32,989 bases of DNA from Actinomycetes bacterium (GTDB taxonomy: Bacteria; Actinomycetota; Acidimicrobiia; Acidimicrobiales; Acidimicrobiaceae): assembly GCA_021841935.1 (NCBI GenBank), contig JAKCDL010000011.1, positions 1 to 32,989 of the forward strand. Reading direction: 5' to 3'. Positions 1-9,276 of the stretch are shown here, piece by piece. The position numbers and the translations under genes are program-made. A model generated the notes under the pieces. That model worked only from the letters and a program-made list of their open reading frames with translations, was not told the DNA's origin and made no database searches. Each line of letters begins with the position of its first letter. The first letter of the stretch is position 1.

Positions 1-605
1 TCGATAAGGGATCTGAGCCCCTCCCCAATTGCGTCCGGCATGTCTAGTCCTGCTCGCGCGACAGATGGTAGCCGTGCATAGCTCGGAGGCGTGGAGACGA
101 TTTGTCCGGGTACACCGACGACGACTGAGTTTGGTGGACAGTCTCGAACCACCACTGCATTGGCACCGATGCGTGAGTCAGCACCAATGTTTATGGCACC
201 TAACACCTTTGCACCGCTACCGATTACAACGCGGTCTCCTATGTTTGGATGGCGCTTACCGGTTTGATCTCCTCTACCCCCTAGGGTAACCTGATGATAG
301 AGGGTGACATCGTGGCCAACGACTGCAGTCTCTCCTATGACAACGCCAGAGGCGTGGTCGATAAAGAAGCCCGGCCCGATAGTTGCTCCTGGGTGAATAT
401 CCACCTGGGTGAATCTATATCCGAGTGCAGATAATATTCTTGCCGGAAGTCGTAGGCCCCTCTCCCAAAGAACGTGTGAGACTCTGTGAATCAAGACCGC
501 ATGGAATCCCGGATATAGCATTACAACTTCCAAACGATTTCTCGCTGCAGGATCTCGTGTTAGCGTTGCGGTTATATCCCGTTTTATGGTCTCAACGATT
601 GACAC
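1..605 (-). CDS. cysE: Serine O-acetyltransferase CysE (3' end cut by window edge)
   Basis: Cytoplasmic enzyme that transfers acetyl from acetyl-CoA to L-serine, giving O-acetylserine, the substrate of the CysK encoded just upstream. 201 codons are visible and the frame is still open at the left edge. An N-terminal alpha-helical part leads into left-handed beta-helix hexapeptide repeats. Family hallmarks seen: [30 protein letters not shown], the TLGG loop followed by [20 protein letters not shown], and NSVVVGVPG. The catalytic His of the DH motif (FIDHASG) is present. The start is a GTG 4 bp after the cysK stop, with GGAAGG 8 nt upstream inside the cysK end. This implies co-transcription and possibly translational coupling. 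With CysK it would form the cysteine synthase complex. The C-terminal CysK-docking tail is outside the window. Confidence 0.95.
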   Translation of the reverse strand, partial: MSIVETIKRDITATLTRDPAARNRLEVVMLYPGFHAVLIHRVSHVLWERGLRLPARILSALGYRFTQVDIHPGATIGPGFFIDHASGVVIGETAVVGHDVTLYHQVTLGGRGDQTGKRHPNIGDRVVIGSGAKVLGAINIGADSRIGANAVVVRDCPPNSVVVGVPGQIVSTPPSYARLPSVARAGLDMPDAIGEGLRSLI

Positions 606-609
606 CGCT

Positions 610-1542
610 TTAGCCTTCCAAGTTCGCAAATAGGGCAGTGGAGAGGTAGCGTTCGCCGAAGGAGGGGATGATTACGACGATCTTCTTACCTGCGTTTTCA
701 TCTCGTGATCCAACTTCGAGGGCAGCGGCTACTGCGGCACCTGAAGATATCCCAACGAGAATACCTTCGCTAGTGGCCATCTTTCGTGCGGTGTCGAAGG
801 CGACTTCGTTTTCAATCTTGACTACTTCGTCGATAATTTCACCGTTGTAGTTGGCCGGAACAAAGCCGGCTCCGATACCTTGAATTGGGTGTGGCCCTTT
901 AGCTCCACCTGAGAGTACGGGCGATGCCGAAGGTTCAACTGCGACGATCTTAAAGTTTGGATTCTTCTCTTTGATGAAGAGACCCGCGCCACTAATAGTT
1001 CCACCGGTTCCTACGCCGCCTACAAGTATGTCGGCAGTGCCATCGGTGTCGTCCCAAATCTCAGGTCCAGTTGTGTTGTAGTGAATCTTCGGGTTTGCTG
1101 GATTTTCGAATTGTTGAGGCATGAAGTAATTCGGATTGGAGTTCGCAAGCTGCGTTGCGGTAGCAATTGCACCGCCCATTCCCTCGCTCCCTGGTGTGAG
1201 TATGAGGTCTGCGCCGTATGCGCGAAGGAGCATCTTTCGCTCCTTGCTCATTGTCTCGGGCATTACTAATACGCACTTGATGCCTTTGGCGGCACAAACC
1301 ATCGCCAATGCGATACCTGTGTTACCAGAGGTTGGCTCTACGACGACAGTATCTTGATTGATCTTTCCCGCGGCAATTGCGTCCTCGACCATCGCTAAGC
1401 CAATGCGATCCTTGACGCTTTTAGCTGGATTGAAAAACTCTAACTTTGCAAGGATTGTCGCCTTGCTGCCCTCTGCTATGCGATTTAGTTTTACGAGAGG
1501 GGTATGGCCAATGAGCTCGGTTACATCGCTCGCGATCTTCAT
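610..1542 (-). CDS. cysK: Cysteine synthase A (O-acetylserine sulfhydrylase)
   Basis: PLP-dependent fold-type II enzyme condensing O-acetylserine with sulfide to give cysteine in the cytoplasm. The 310-residue length is typical. Seen: [10 protein letters not shown] near residue 13, the PLP-lysine motif NPAKSVKDR (K44), the substrate-binding loop PTSGNTG (residues 70-76), the phosphate-binding GTGGT loop near residue 180, and the C-terminal SSGAAVAAA segment. The ATG start has GGAGA three bases upstream. It is the first gene of a minus-strand operon with cysE 4 bp downstream. K44 and the SGNTG loop argue for CysK/CysM rather than cystathionine beta-synthase, since there is no C-terminal CBS domain. 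I favour CysK over CysM from the overall sequence and the cysE partner, but the sulfide donor is not shown by sequence alone. Confidence 0.95.
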   Translation of the reverse strand: MKIASDVTELIGHTPLVKLNRIAEGSKATILAKLEFFNPAKSVKDRIGLAMVEDAIAAGKINQDTVVVEPTSGNTGIALAMVCAAKGIKCVLVMPETMSKERKMLLRAYGADLILTPGSEGMGGAIATATQLANSNPNYFMPQQFENPANPKIHYNTTGPEIWDDTDGTADILVGGVGTGGTISGAGLFIKEKNPNFKIVAVEPSASPVLSGGAKGPHPIQGIGAGFVPANYNGEIIDEVVKIENEVAFDTARKMATSEGILVGISSGAAVAAALEVGSRDENAGKKIVVIIPSFGERYLSTALFANLEG

Positions 1543-1740
1543 CTTTCTCCAATCACTTTTCAGTCAGAACGTATAGCCCACGGGAGGCTTAGCTTATTCC
1601 CGACTTCATATGTCGACTTTTACTCTATCAAGATTCGAGCGAGATGTCACATAAATGTTATTACTTTGATAAGAATTTACTTTGAAGTGGGGACTTGTAT
1701 AGGGGGCGCAAATATATCCAAAAATTTCAGCCTTATCGGC

Positions 1741-1777
1741 ATTAATGTAATGACATTAATGATACCCTGTAGGGTAT
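1741..1777. promoter_or_regulatory. Two inverted repeats at the start of the Cys-rich gene, one CsoR/CstR-like
   Basis: An 8-bp perfect inverted repeat (ATTAATGT-AATG-ACATTAAT, 1741-1760) is followed directly by a second (ATACCC-TGTA-GGGTAT, 1762-1777). The second overlaps the ATG of the small Cys-rich gene. The ATACCC...GGGTAT form resembles operators of the CsoR/CstR family (copper or persulfide sensors). No csoR/cstR gene lies in the window, so regulator assignment is inference. A protein bound here would block initiation or, in the RNA, the hairpin could mask the start codon. Confidence 0.5.
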
Positions 1778-1931
1778 GTGCCAAGCTATTACATGTAACA
1801 AATGCAAGCGTCCAACGTGGGCCGGATGTGGTCGTCACGTGGAGCAAGTCCTAGGTCATATCCCAGCAGCGCAACGTTGCCAGTGCAACGAAGCCCCTGC
1901 CCAAGCTAAGAAGGGTTGGTTCTCTCGCTAG
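1776..1931 (+). CDS. Small Cys-rich, probable zinc-binding protein (51 aa)
   Basis: 51-residue protein starting MCQAITCNKCKRPTW. It has six Cys (positions 2, 7, 10, 18, 35, 37) arranged as a CxxC, a WAGCGRHV block and a terminal RCQC, which suggests a small metal- or thiol-binding fold. I recognise this layout (MC...TCxxCxKxTWxGCGxHV...RCxC) as a widespread uncharacterised short-protein family in actinobacteria and fungi; no function is established to my knowledge. The ATG at 1776 lies inside the GGGTAT arm of an inverted repeat and has no clean Shine-Dalgarno sequence, so leaderless translation is possible. The gene is followed by two hairpins, the second with a T-run. Its neighbour is the divergent cysK-cysE operon, so a link with sulfur or metal homeostasis is attractive but inferred. 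Confidence 0.8.
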   Translation: MCQAITCNKCKRPTWAGCGRHVEQVLGHIPAAQRCQCNEAPAQAKKGWFSR

Positions 1932-1978
1932 AGAATCCTCTCATTCATTTATTCGTGGAGAATTTCCACGAAGAGGTT

Positions 1979-2018
1979 AAGGCCACACTTTGATCCCCGG
2001 GTCACTGTTGGCCTTTTT
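1979..2018 (+). terminator. Rho-independent terminator after the Cys-rich gene
   Basis: Arms AAGGCCA (1979-1985) and TGGCCTT (2009-2015), with a 23-nt loop, run into a T-tract on the plus strand. A separate small hairpin, CGTGGA-gaatt-TCCACG, lies just upstream at 1954-1970. The position, about 50 bp after the Cys-rich gene, fits termination of that gene. Confidence 0.6.
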
Positions 2019-2346
2019 CTTTGCTAAAGAGTCTCACATAAATCGCTTACACCAATATGTTAAATTGCACTTCTCAAAGCGCGTATCGCGCGCTAGGAGG
2101 GGACCTTGATGAGTGACTAGTCCAAGGTCAGTTCATTGGAGAACAAACTTACATGGTAAGGCTAAGTTGCACTTATGGGCAACTCTAATTCGTGTCACAA
2201 CGCTCGTAGGATCGCTGCTAGATACCGTCGCATCTGTACTTCGTTGATTACTTCTACGGCTGTGCCTAAGGCCATTATTTTTAATTGGTGAATCACTTTG
2301 ATTGCTTTCATAGGTGATTGACCGAATCGGAGACAAGTACAAATAA
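2019..2346. other. Gene-free stretch, possible short plus-strand transcript
   Basis: No convincing gene. On the plus strand a consensus AGGAGG (2095-2100) sits 8 nt before an ATG that opens a 3-codon ORF (ATG AGT GAC TAG, 2109-2120). A GTG at 2113 opens a 44-codon ORF to 2247 with a hydrophobic C-terminal half. The arms GACCTTG and CAAGGTC (about 2102-2129) could form a hairpin over this start region. The segment ends in the strong hairpin at 2347. A leader-peptide RNA or small ORF is possible but unproven. Confidence 0.3.
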
Positions 2347-2399
2347 ACACGATCCCGCGGTGGGACTGGGTTGGTCCGCGGGATCGTGTCTGTTTTTTT
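2347..2399 (+). terminator. Strong hairpin terminator, possibly bidirectional
   Basis: A perfect 14-bp stem (ACACGATCCCGCGG at 2347-2360, its complement at 2376-2389) has a 15-nt loop. It is followed by CTG and seven T on the plus strand. On the minus strand it is followed by TTTATTTG, so it may also end the chemotaxis-receptor transcript whose gene stops at 2467. The strong plus-strand T-run implies a transcript entering from 2019-2346, where no clear gene is seen. Confidence 0.8.
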
Positions 2400-2466
2400 G
2401 GTGATTTGACTCCTGTTCAGCTGGTGAGAACTGACTTTTAGGTAGTCATTACGCGCTAGTGGGGGA

Positions 2467-4164
2467 CTAGCGAGCTTTCGTTCGATCTGTTATTGAGTTA
2501 TCTTCTCCTTTATATCCAAACCTCTCGGCGGCGTCAACGCTACGCGAAGGCCTGCTTGAGTCGCCGCCGGGCAGTCTGAACTTCCCAACCATTCCAGCGA
2601 GGTTATTGGCTAGCCTTGCTAAGTCGTTTGAAGCTATCTTGGATGCTTCCATCGCCTCGGTGGTGGATCGCGATGCCGATGCTACATTCGACACGTTTGC
2701 AGCAATCTCATTTGAACCTACGGCAACCTCTTCGACGCTGTGCGTAATCTCGGTCGTCGTAGCACTCTGCTCCTCGACCGCCGCTGATACTGTCATCTGA
2801 AGTTTGTTGACCTCTGAGATCACCTCGGTAATCTTCGAGATTATCTCGACCGCACTGCGCGTCTCTTGTCGGATTTCATCGATCTGGGTGGAGATTCCCT
2901 TGGTCGCCTTGGCGGTCTCTACAGCTAGGTCTTTTACCTCGTCAGCTACGACCGCAAAGCCTCTCCCTGCTTCCCCGGCGCGTGCTGATTCGATTGTTGC
3001 ATTTAGGGCAAGTAGATTTGTCTGTTCAGCGATTGATGCGATCAATTCAACGACCCCGCCAATTCGCTCGCTTGCCGCATCGAGGTCATCGATAGTCTTA
3101 CGAGCAGAACCAGCTAGTGCAGAGGCGCCCTCCGTGATCTCAGTGGCAAATGAAGCACTTCGAGATATTTCTGCAATTGAAGCCGTCATCTGCGTCGCGC
3201 CACTTGAGAGGGTAGAGAGAATCGAGGCGATCTCCTCAACAGATGCTGATACCAAAGTTGCCTTATCAGAGGCGTCTTGCGCATTATCACCAACTTGATC
3301 CGCAGTTGCAGTTAGTTCAGTTACTGCTGCGGCTAGAGTGTCGGCTGCGTCATTTATAGCAAGCATGGTAGCAGCTATCTCCGCGACCGCCTTATCGAGG
3401 GCGTCGCCCATCTGACCCATTTCATCCTTTGATTCAAGGTTGCTGCGCCGAGTGAGGTCATTTGCTCTTAATCCATCGATGAGGTTCATAATTGCTGCCA
3501 TTGGCTTTGTTATGCTCTTGGCGGTAAGAAGGGCGAAGGTGAGCCCAAAGGATAGACCGACGATAAGAACTGCAAGGACGATTAGGAACGCTTGATTTTG
3601 GGTGTTATTTGCACCGACAGCGAGGAGAGCAGCGTTACTTCGCTCTTGAGACATCAGGTTGCCTAGCCCTGAGATAACGGAGTTTCTTATCGAAAGTATG
3701 TTCGAGTTGTAGTAGCTTCCAAATGATGAACTTCCAGCTAGCGAGATGGCTTTCGTCATATTGCTATCGAGCACCTTGATCTCTGCGGCTATTTTGTCTG
3801 CTACAACTTTTTTGCTAGTTTCAAAGGATTGAAGATTGGATTGATACGAGGCAACGCCGCTTTCGAACTTCTTGTAGGTGGATGCGATTTCGGCCTTGAG
3901 CGCGCTTTGGACCGATGGAGAAGTGGTTTCGGCTAGGAGTGTCAGGTCGCCTTGCGAAGTTAGGAAGTTGCTTCTAGCGGTCGCTAGATACGATATGGGC
4001 AGAGTGCCGTTTTGATAAATGTTTTGGGCTGCTCCATTAATGCTTGACATTTCCAAAAAGGCGATGCCTCCGGTCAAGATGCTCACTATGGAGAGGGCAA
4101 TGGTGACGATGAAGAGGCGCCTTTTTAGTGAGATGTTAGAGATCCGTCTCATTAGATTCTCCAC
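2467..4164 (-). CDS. Methyl-accepting chemotaxis protein
   Basis: 565-residue inner-membrane chemoreceptor. Order of parts: cytoplasmic N-terminus, TM1 (about 17-38), extracytoplasmic four-helix-bundle-like sensor (about 39-190, no Cache/PAS signature seen), TM2 (about 191-214), HAMP (about 215-268), and the long coiled-coil signalling domain. The highly conserved hairpin tip ([35 protein letters not shown], about 379-414) binds CheA/CheW. The ligand is unknown. No C-terminal CheR-binding pentapeptide is visible; the tail is a charged, Ser-rich extension. The GTG at 4164 is chosen because AGGAGG lies 4 nt upstream; the in-frame ATG four codons later would be 16 nt away. No che or flagellar genes are in the window, so this is a dispersed receptor that implies motility elsewhere in the genome. 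Confidence 0.93.
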   Translation of the reverse strand: MENLMRRISNISLKRRLFIVTIALSIVSILTGGIAFLEMSSINGAAQNIYQNGTLPISYLATARSNFLTSQGDLTLLAETTSPSVQSALKAEIASTYKKFESGVASYQSNLQSFETSKKVVADKIAAEIKVLDSNMTKAISLAGSSSFGSYYNSNILSIRNSVISGLGNLMSQERSNAALLAVGANNTQNQAFLIVLAVLIVGLSFGLTFALLTAKSITKPMAAIMNLIDGLRANDLTRRSNLESKDEMGQMGDALDKAVAEIAATMLAINDAADTLAAAVTELTATADQVGDNAQDASDKATLVSASVEEIASILSTLSSGATQMTASIAEISRSASFATEITEGASALAGSARKTIDDLDAASERIGGVVELIASIAEQTNLLALNATIESARAGEAGRGFAVVADEVKDLAVETAKATKGISTQIDEIRQETRSAVEIISKITEVISEVNKLQMTVSAAVEEQSATTTEITHSVEEVAVGSNEIAANVSNVASASRSTTEAMEASKIASNDLARLANNLAGMVGKFRLPGGDSSRPSRSVDAAERFGYKGEDNSITDRTKAR

Positions 4165-4219
4165 TTTTCCTCCTAGCGCACAGGTCGGCTTCGCAAAGTC
4201 GAATCTCTGTCTTATTTAA

Positions 4220-4824
4220 CTTTTTGTAAAGGAGTGCTTCCTTCACAGATATTCGTTCGTCATCTTTGCTGATTTTTTTGAATGATTAGATATCGAATAG
4301 GTCTTAAGACCCTATTTTTATTTATGATATAGTGGCGAAATTAATTTGGTCTTTACCCTCGCTAAGCTGCTCACTTACGTCGATTCCTACGGAGATTTTG
4401 TTGCAATATCAGCAAAATACTTCGTTTTATTATCGTGTAAGTTGTAGTTTTAAGATGATTTATTATCTATAAATAATTGAACCTTGTGAGACTGTTGATC
4501 GCATGAATCTTATTATTCAATAGATTTCCACGGCGGCCTATGAGTGACTTCATGCCTAGGAATATTGGCTCAACTTTTTGCTCTTAGCAACGAGGAGGAT
4601 CATATTCTGAGATCCCTCGAGGCAGTGTCTTAGTTGGCGTAGCTAAACAGCGAGAGCGACTAGAGCCTTCTGTGGCGAGGCATTTGTTATCTTTGGGGCA
4701 AACACGGAGGCTGTGCTAGACGAAACGATAACTTACGGCATCGGTTCGCGGTTACCTGATCATCGGCGTCATCTTATGCTTGTTATAGAGTTTAATGATA
4801 AAAGTAGATGGTTAGAGGGTATCG
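4220..4824. other. AT-rich intergenic region between divergent genes
   Basis: About 600 bp with no convincing gene. The part near 4240-4500 is clearly more AT-rich than its surroundings. A near-palindrome at about 4298-4318 (core GGTCTTAAGACC flanked by AATA and CTATT) is followed by TTTTATTTAT. It could be a terminator-like hairpin or an operator upstream of the chemoreceptor. Promoters for both the chemoreceptor and the ABC-F gene must lie here. A 15-codon plus-strand ORF (ATGAGTGAC..., near 4540) has no good ribosome binding site. Confidence 0.4.
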
Positions 4825-6636
4825 ATGGCTCACCTTGTTGGAGCAGAGAAGATCTCATTGGCATACCCGACACGAACTCTATTGACCGATGTTACCATCG
4901 GCATAGGCGACGGCGATGCTATCGGAGTAGTCGGGCGTAATGGACACGGTAAGAGCTCGTTGATGCGGATACTAGCGCGCGAACTAGAGCCCGATAGCGG
5001 GAAGGTTACCTATCGAAACGGCCTTAGAGTCGGTTACATCTCTCAGAGTGATGTTCCGACCATTGTTTCTTCGAAACAAGACGTGTCTGTTCGCAGTTGG
5101 TTGTTCGGTGACCGATCTGAGTACGACTATGCAAGTGATCCTCTGGTTCGAGAGATCATCGGTGGGTTAGTAGAGCCAATAGCGCTCGATGCATCAGTTG
5201 CAGATTTGAGTGGCGGTGAATCGCGAAGGGTAGCTCTTGCAGCTGTTTTGATTCAAGACTTCGATCTGCTACTTCTGGACGAGCCGACAAACCATCTCGA
5301 CATTGGCGCAATCGTCTTTTTGGCGCGCCACCTAAAGGCAAGACTCGGTAGTGGTAGCGGTGCCCTCATGGTCATCACTCACGATCGTTGGTTTTTAGAT
5401 GAGGTATGTACGAATACCTGGGAAGTTCACGACGGCATAGTCGAACCCTTTGAGGGTGGATACGCCGCATACGTTTTGGCAAAGTATGAACGCGATCGGA
5501 TCGCTTCGGTCCTTGAAACAAAGAGGATGAACCTAGCGCGAAAGGAGCTTGCTTGGCTGAGGCGTGGCGCCCCGGCTAGGACTTCAAAGCCAAAGTTCCG
5601 TATTGAAGCCGCAAATGAGATTATCTCAAAAGAGCCACCCATACGAGATAGCGTCGAATTGAAGGCACTAGCTAATCGACGCCTCGGCCGCGACGTAATT
5701 GAATTGCACGACGTTAGTTACTCCTATGACGGTCAAGAAGTTATTCGAGGCGAATCCATTGCTATTGGACCAGGTGATAGGGTCGGCATTCTTGGTGTCA
5801 ATGGAGCTGGCAAATCTACCTTGTTAGCCCTCATGACAGGTGCCTTAGCTCCAGATTCGGGGAGCGTAAAGATCGGTCAAACTGTCAAATTTGGATCACT
5901 AACTCAAACATTCGAATTTGAAGAGTCTCTAAAGTCAAAGAGGATCTTTGAAGTTGTCGAGAAGTATCGTCGATCCTTTTCGATAGGTAAAGAGGACGTC
6001 TCGGTTGCCAACCTCCTTGAGAGGCTGGGTTTTTCAAGTGACGAACTAGCTACACATCTTGTGGATCTCTCAGGTGGCCAATTGCGAAGGCTGCAGATAC
6101 TGATGACGCTCATGGAAGAGCCCAACGTGCTGATCCTCGACGAGCCAACCAACGATATGGACGTCGACATGCTCACTGCAATCGAAGACCTCCTTGACTC
6201 CTGGGCTGGGACACTTATTATGGTCTCGCACGATCGATACATGATCGAGAGGGTGACTGACAATCAGTATCTTCTCATAGGTGGGAAACTACATCATCTT
6301 CCAAGGGGAGTCGACTCTTACTTCGAGGCACTTTCTGTTGCAGCAGAAGCCAAGTTAGGTGGAAGGTCAAAGCTTGCGCCGCTTCAATCAAATTCATCAA
6401 AGGATTCAAAAGAAACCTCGCAGGGTCCTAAAAAGTCCCGTAGTAAGGAGCTCAATAATATAGAGCGAAAGTTATCGCGAATCGATGAGAAGATTTCGAG
6501 GCTAAGCGATGAACTTGCTGGACTAGCTTATGAAGAGTATCAAAAGGCGATGGACCTCGACCAACAGGTGAAGGCCTTAGTTGCCGAAAAGGCGAGCCTT
6601 GAAGATGAATGGCTTGAACTATCTCTAGAAGATTAG
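4825..6636 (+). CDS. ABC-F family ATPase (Uup/EttA-like, ribosome-associated)
   Basis: 603-residue cytosolic protein with two ABC ATPase domains and no membrane segment, so an ABC-F translation or ribosome-rescue type factor rather than a transporter. Domain 1: Walker A GRNGHGKSS (37-45), signature LSGGESRR (128-135), Walker B/D-loop LLLLDEPTNHLD (148-159). The inter-domain linker (about 215-290) is rich in Arg, Lys and Glu. Domain 2: Walker A GVNGAGKST (324-332), signature LSGGQLRR (415-422), Walker B VLILDEPTNDMD (435-446). The C-terminal region (about 510-603) has a Ser/Lys-rich spacer and a predicted coiled coil, as in Uup. The ATG is preceded by GAGGG at close spacing. It may be housekeeping or give ribosome-protection resistance; the sequence does not decide. 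A hairpin terminator follows. Confidence 0.92.
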   Translation: MAHLVGAEKISLAYPTRTLLTDVTIGIGDGDAIGVVGRNGHGKSSLMRILARELEPDSGKVTYRNGLRVGYISQSDVPTIVSSKQDVSVRSWLFGDRSEYDYASDPLVREIIGGLVEPIALDASVADLSGGESRRVALAAVLIQDFDLLLLDEPTNHLDIGAIVFLARHLKARLGSGSGALMVITHDRWFLDEVCTNTWEVHDGIVEPFEGGYAAYVLAKYERDRIASVLETKRMNLARKELAWLRRGAPARTSKPKFRIEAANEIISKEPPIRDSVELKALANRRLGRDVIELHDVSYSYDGQEVIRGESIAIGPGDRVGILGVNGAGKSTLLALMTGALAPDSGSVKIGQTVKFGSLTQTFEFEESLKSKRIFEVVEKYRRSFSIGKEDVSVANLLERLGFSSDELATHLVDLSGGQLRRLQILMTLMEEPNVLILDEPTNDMDVDMLTAIEDLLDSWAGTLIMVSHDRYMIERVTDNQYLLIGGKLHHLPRGVDSYFEALSVAAEAKLGGRSKLAPLQSNSSKDSKETSQGPKKSRSKELNNIERKLSRIDEKISRLSDELAGLAYEEYQKAMDLDQQVKALVAEKASLEDEWLELSLED

Positions 6637-6677
6637 TCAGCGGTCCACTTGGCAGAGGATAGGGATCTCTAGAAGTA

Positions 6678-6713
6678 AAATGCCACCCGGTGTACATACA
6701 GCGGGTGGCATTT
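6678..6713. terminator. Bidirectional terminator between convergent genes
   Basis: A perfect 12-bp stem (AAATGCCACCCG, 6678-6689, with its complement at 6702-6713) and a 12-nt loop. The stem itself ends in TTT on the plus strand (followed by GATTTAG) and on the minus strand. It sits midway between the ends of the ABC-F gene (6636, plus) and the MFS gene (6743, minus), so it likely serves both. Confidence 0.85.
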
Positions 6714-6742
6714 GATTTAGCTCTTTAGAACTTTTACCCGAG

Positions 6743-8299
6743 CTACTCCATTACCGATGCCGAGGTGTGAATCGACTTTCGAAGAGGAATCTCCTTGATC
6801 ATCAGCGACAGCAAGAAGGAAAGGGCCGTGATAGGTACGCCGACCAAGAACACCGTGTCAAGCGAATGTGCAAATGATTGGATAAATCCATAGTGAACCG
6901 GTCCAGGAAGCGTCTTGAGTTGGGCAGGATTCAAGGCGAGCGAGCTCGTTCCACCACTACCAAGGGACTTTAGTGCCGACGGTGGTAGGTACTTTTCAAG
7001 GTTTGAGGTCAACCTTGAGTTGAATATCGCACCAAAGATCGCAACTCCAAATGAACCGCCGATCGATCGGAAGAAGGTGGCAGAAGACGTTGCAACTCCG
7101 AGCATCTCATATGGAACTGCGTTTTGAACCGCTATGACAAGAACCTGCATAACTCCGCCGACTCCAGCTCCAAGGATCAGGGAGTAGAGGCTAAGAACGA
7201 TTAGTGACGTGTGAATGGTCATCGTGGCTAGTAGCCCCATCGCGCCAGTCATAACAGCAGTACCGATTACTGGGTAGATCTTGTACTTGCCGTGCTTTGT
7301 GATCAATTGCCCTGAAACTAAGGAGACCATCAAAAGGCCAGCCATTAGAGGAAGGAGCTGTAGCCCGGACTTAGTGGGAGATGACCCAAAGACCGTCTGT
7401 AGGAAGGTCGGTAGGTAGACGATTGCACCGAACATCGCAAAACCTACGATAAATCCAATTGCTGAGAGAACTGTTACCGAAGGAACCTTGAAGATCGAAG
7501 GTGGTAGTAGGGGTTCAGAGGCCTTTGTCTCGGCCCATCCGAATGCTACTAGCAGGACTACGCCAATGATCGACAGGGTAATGATCGTTGGGCTCGTCCA
7601 CGAGTATGTCGTACCACCCCAAGTTGTAACGAGGATCAAGATGGTAACAGCAGCTGCCATGAGGCCGGTGCCGAGGTAGTCGACTCGGTGCTTGGTCGAC
7701 TTGACCGGAAGTTTGAGGGCAATTGCGATAACCGCCAGGGCTACGACACCGATTGGAAGGTTGACGTAGAATACCCATCTCCAAGAGAGCGAATCAGTAA
7801 AGTATCCTCCGATCAGAGGTCCGATAACTGATGCAAGGCCAAATACAGCGCCGAAGAAGCCCTGATACTTACCGCGATCTCTCGGGGAGACGATATCGCC
7901 AACGATCGACTGAGCACCAACCATGAGTCCACCTGCTCCAATGCCTTGAAGTGCACGGAAGGCAATTAGCTGAGTCATGTTTTGCGCTATTCCTGAGAGG
8001 GCAGATCCCACCAGGAAGATCACGATCGATGCTTGGAAGAGCTTTTTGCGTCCGTACATATCACCGAGCTTTCCCCAGAGTGGGGTGGTGATGGTCGACG
8101 TTATGAGATAAGCGGTAACAACCCAAGAGAGGTGGTTTAAACCTCCAAGGTCACCAGCGATAGTTGGTAGTGCCGTAGAGACAATTGTTTGGTCAAGGGC
8201 AGCGAGGAGCATCGCGAGCATAAGCGCACCGATGATGACGCCTACACTCCTCTCCTTCACAGGGGCCTCGACTTCAGTCCCCAAATTTACTTTTGCCAT
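6743..8299 (-). CDS. MFS multidrug exporter, DHA2 (14-TM, EmrB/QacA) family
   Basis: 518-residue inner-membrane drug/proton antiporter. Typical DHA2 features seen: [21 protein letters not shown] in TM1 with the acidic D36, motif [12 protein letters not shown] (76-86) between TM2 and TM3, [10 protein letters not shown], and motif C in TM5 ([32 protein letters not shown]). The length fits 14 TM helices. The ATG has AGGAG 7 nt upstream. It is divergent from a TetR regulator gene 107 bp away, the standard arrangement for an inducible efflux pump repressed by its neighbour. The substrate cannot be read from sequence; cationic or lipophilic drugs are usual for the family. Confidence 0.93.
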   Translation of the reverse strand: MAKVNLGTEVEAPVKERSVGVIIGALMLAMLLAALDQTIVSTALPTIAGDLGGLNHLSWVVTAYLITSTITTPLWGKLGDMYGRKKLFQASIVIFLVGSALSGIAQNMTQLIAFRALQGIGAGGLMVGAQSIVGDIVSPRDRGKYQGFFGAVFGLASVIGPLIGGYFTDSLSWRWVFYVNLPIGVVALAVIAIALKLPVKSTKHRVDYLGTGLMAAAVTILILVTTWGGTTYSWTSPTIITLSIIGVVLLVAFGWAETKASEPLLPPSIFKVPSVTVLSAIGFIVGFAMFGAIVYLPTFLQTVFGSSPTKSGLQLLPLMAGLLMVSLVSGQLITKHGKYKIYPVIGTAVMTGAMGLLATMTIHTSLIVLSLYSLILGAGVGGVMQVLVIAVQNAVPYEMLGVATSSATFFRSIGGSFGVAIFGAIFNSRLTSNLEKYLPPSALKSLGSGGTSSLALNPAQLKTLPGPVHYGFIQSFAHSLDTVFLVGVPITALSFLLSLMIKEIPLRKSIHTSASVME

Positions 8300-8309
8300 T
8301 TGTATCTCC

Positions 8310-8398
8310 TAAATACTTCTATGAAACAAGTATAACTACTTTTGATACAACTATGTCTCATTTGAAAACAAAAGTGTATAATGTCTGTACATAGAGGT
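8310..8398. promoter_or_regulatory. Divergent promoter/operator region of the MFS-TetR pair
   Basis: Within this AT-rich interval two related blocks face each other: TATAACTACTTTTG on the left and CAAAAGTGTATA on the right, an imperfect inverted repeat. Each block contains or touches a -10-like hexamer: TATACT on the minus strand for the exporter and TATAAT on the plus strand for tetR. This is the expected layout for a TetR dimer repressing both genes. The -35 elements are not convincing on either strand. Confidence 0.45.
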
Positions 8399-8406
8399 AT
8401 CACATT

Positions 8407-8964
8407 ATGACTGAGAATATTGATTTACGAGATAGAACGGCGATAGCAATCCTTGAAGGCGCAGCGAAGGCCTTCAATGAAAAGGGCGAGAATGCATCGA
8501 TGGGGGACGTTGCCCTCTTTGCTGGAGTCGGTAGAGCGACGCTGTACCGTTACTTTCCTAACCGTGATTCGTTGCTGCTGAAGCTTCATGAGGTAGCCTT
8601 CAACGATTTGGGGGAAGAACTTCGACTCTTGAACTTCGAGGGAGTATCGTTTCAAGAGGCACTATCGCGAATAGCTAGAAGCATCATTTCACTGGCGCGG
8701 CGTCACTCGATAGTGCTGGGAAATATTGCAAGTGATACCAATAAGATGCTTGCCAAGGAGGCGATCTCGCCTACGATCAAGTCTTTGATAGCCGATCGTT
8801 ATGCCAGGAGAGAGATCGACGCAACCCTCAATCCCGAGACTATCACCTACTACCTTTGGGGCCTCCTCGGCATGTCGAGCAAGCTTGTAGCTGCTGACTT
8901 AATTAGTCCTGAAGATGCAGCAGCCTTGGTCGCAAGGATCTTTGTAAAGGGTGTAAGCGCCTAG
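8407..8964 (+). CDS. TetR/AcrR family transcriptional repressor
   Basis: 185-residue DNA-binding protein. The N-terminal helix-turn-helix domain (about 12-58) shows ILEGAAKAFNEKGENASMGDVALFAGVGRATLYRYFPNRDSLL, a clear TetR signature with the usual G-R-A-T-L-Y-R-Y-F recognition helix. The variable C-terminal domain (about 65-185) should bind ligand and dimerise. It starts with ATG at 8407, with AGAGG about 9 nt upstream. It is divergent from a DHA2 drug exporter, so the probable role is to repress that exporter and itself and to release on binding a drug or metabolite. The residual function is inferred from this arrangement. Confidence 0.92.
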   Translation: MTENIDLRDRTAIAILEGAAKAFNEKGENASMGDVALFAGVGRATLYRYFPNRDSLLLKLHEVAFNDLGEELRLLNFEGVSFQEALSRIARSIISLARRHSIVLGNIASDTNKMLAKEAISPTIKSLIADRYARREIDATLNPETITYYLWGLLGMSSKLVAADLISPEDAAALVARIFVKGVSA

Positions 8965-9276
8965 CTATGCACGACGGATATTGCACCTTAGAGTTACGGT
9001 GCTGTCGATCGTTATTCGACTTCGATTAGTTCAATTTCGTCGAACGCTATAGGTACCTTTCGTTTAACGAGCTGAGCTCTAGAAATAGCTCTAGAGAGCT
9101 GAGAGGATCGAAACTTCGCCCAATGCAACTTTATACTTTGCGATATCTTGAAGTGGTATCGGCGTGCCCGTCGGAGCATTTGTTCGAGTCATAGAGGCGA
9201 GCATTAAATTTTTCAAAGGTAATGCGGAGGGCCTAGAGTGCGAGCTTCAAGTCGCTTTTAGCCACTGTAGTAGTTG
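8965..9276. other. Intergenic region with a small hairpin
   Basis: No gene seen. A perfect 7-bp hairpin (CTCTAGA-aatagc-TCTAGAG, 9077-9096) lies in the middle but lacks a T-run on either side, so it is not a clear terminator. The stretch separates the tetR end from the convergent sigma-factor end. Confidence 0.35.

Noticed and set aside
1504-1854. 116-codon plus-strand frame opposite the start of cysK
   Set aside because: It is antisense to cysK and out of frame with the well-supported 51-residue Cys-rich gene it overlaps.
2133-2342. 69-codon minus-strand frame next to the strong hairpin
   Set aside because: No ribosome binding site, low-complexity Ser/Arg composition, and it begins against the terminator stem. 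Judged chance.
4180-4215. Flagellar sigma-28-like promoter (GCCGAC) before the chemoreceptor
   Set aside because: No TAAA element at the expected 15-bp spacing upstream.
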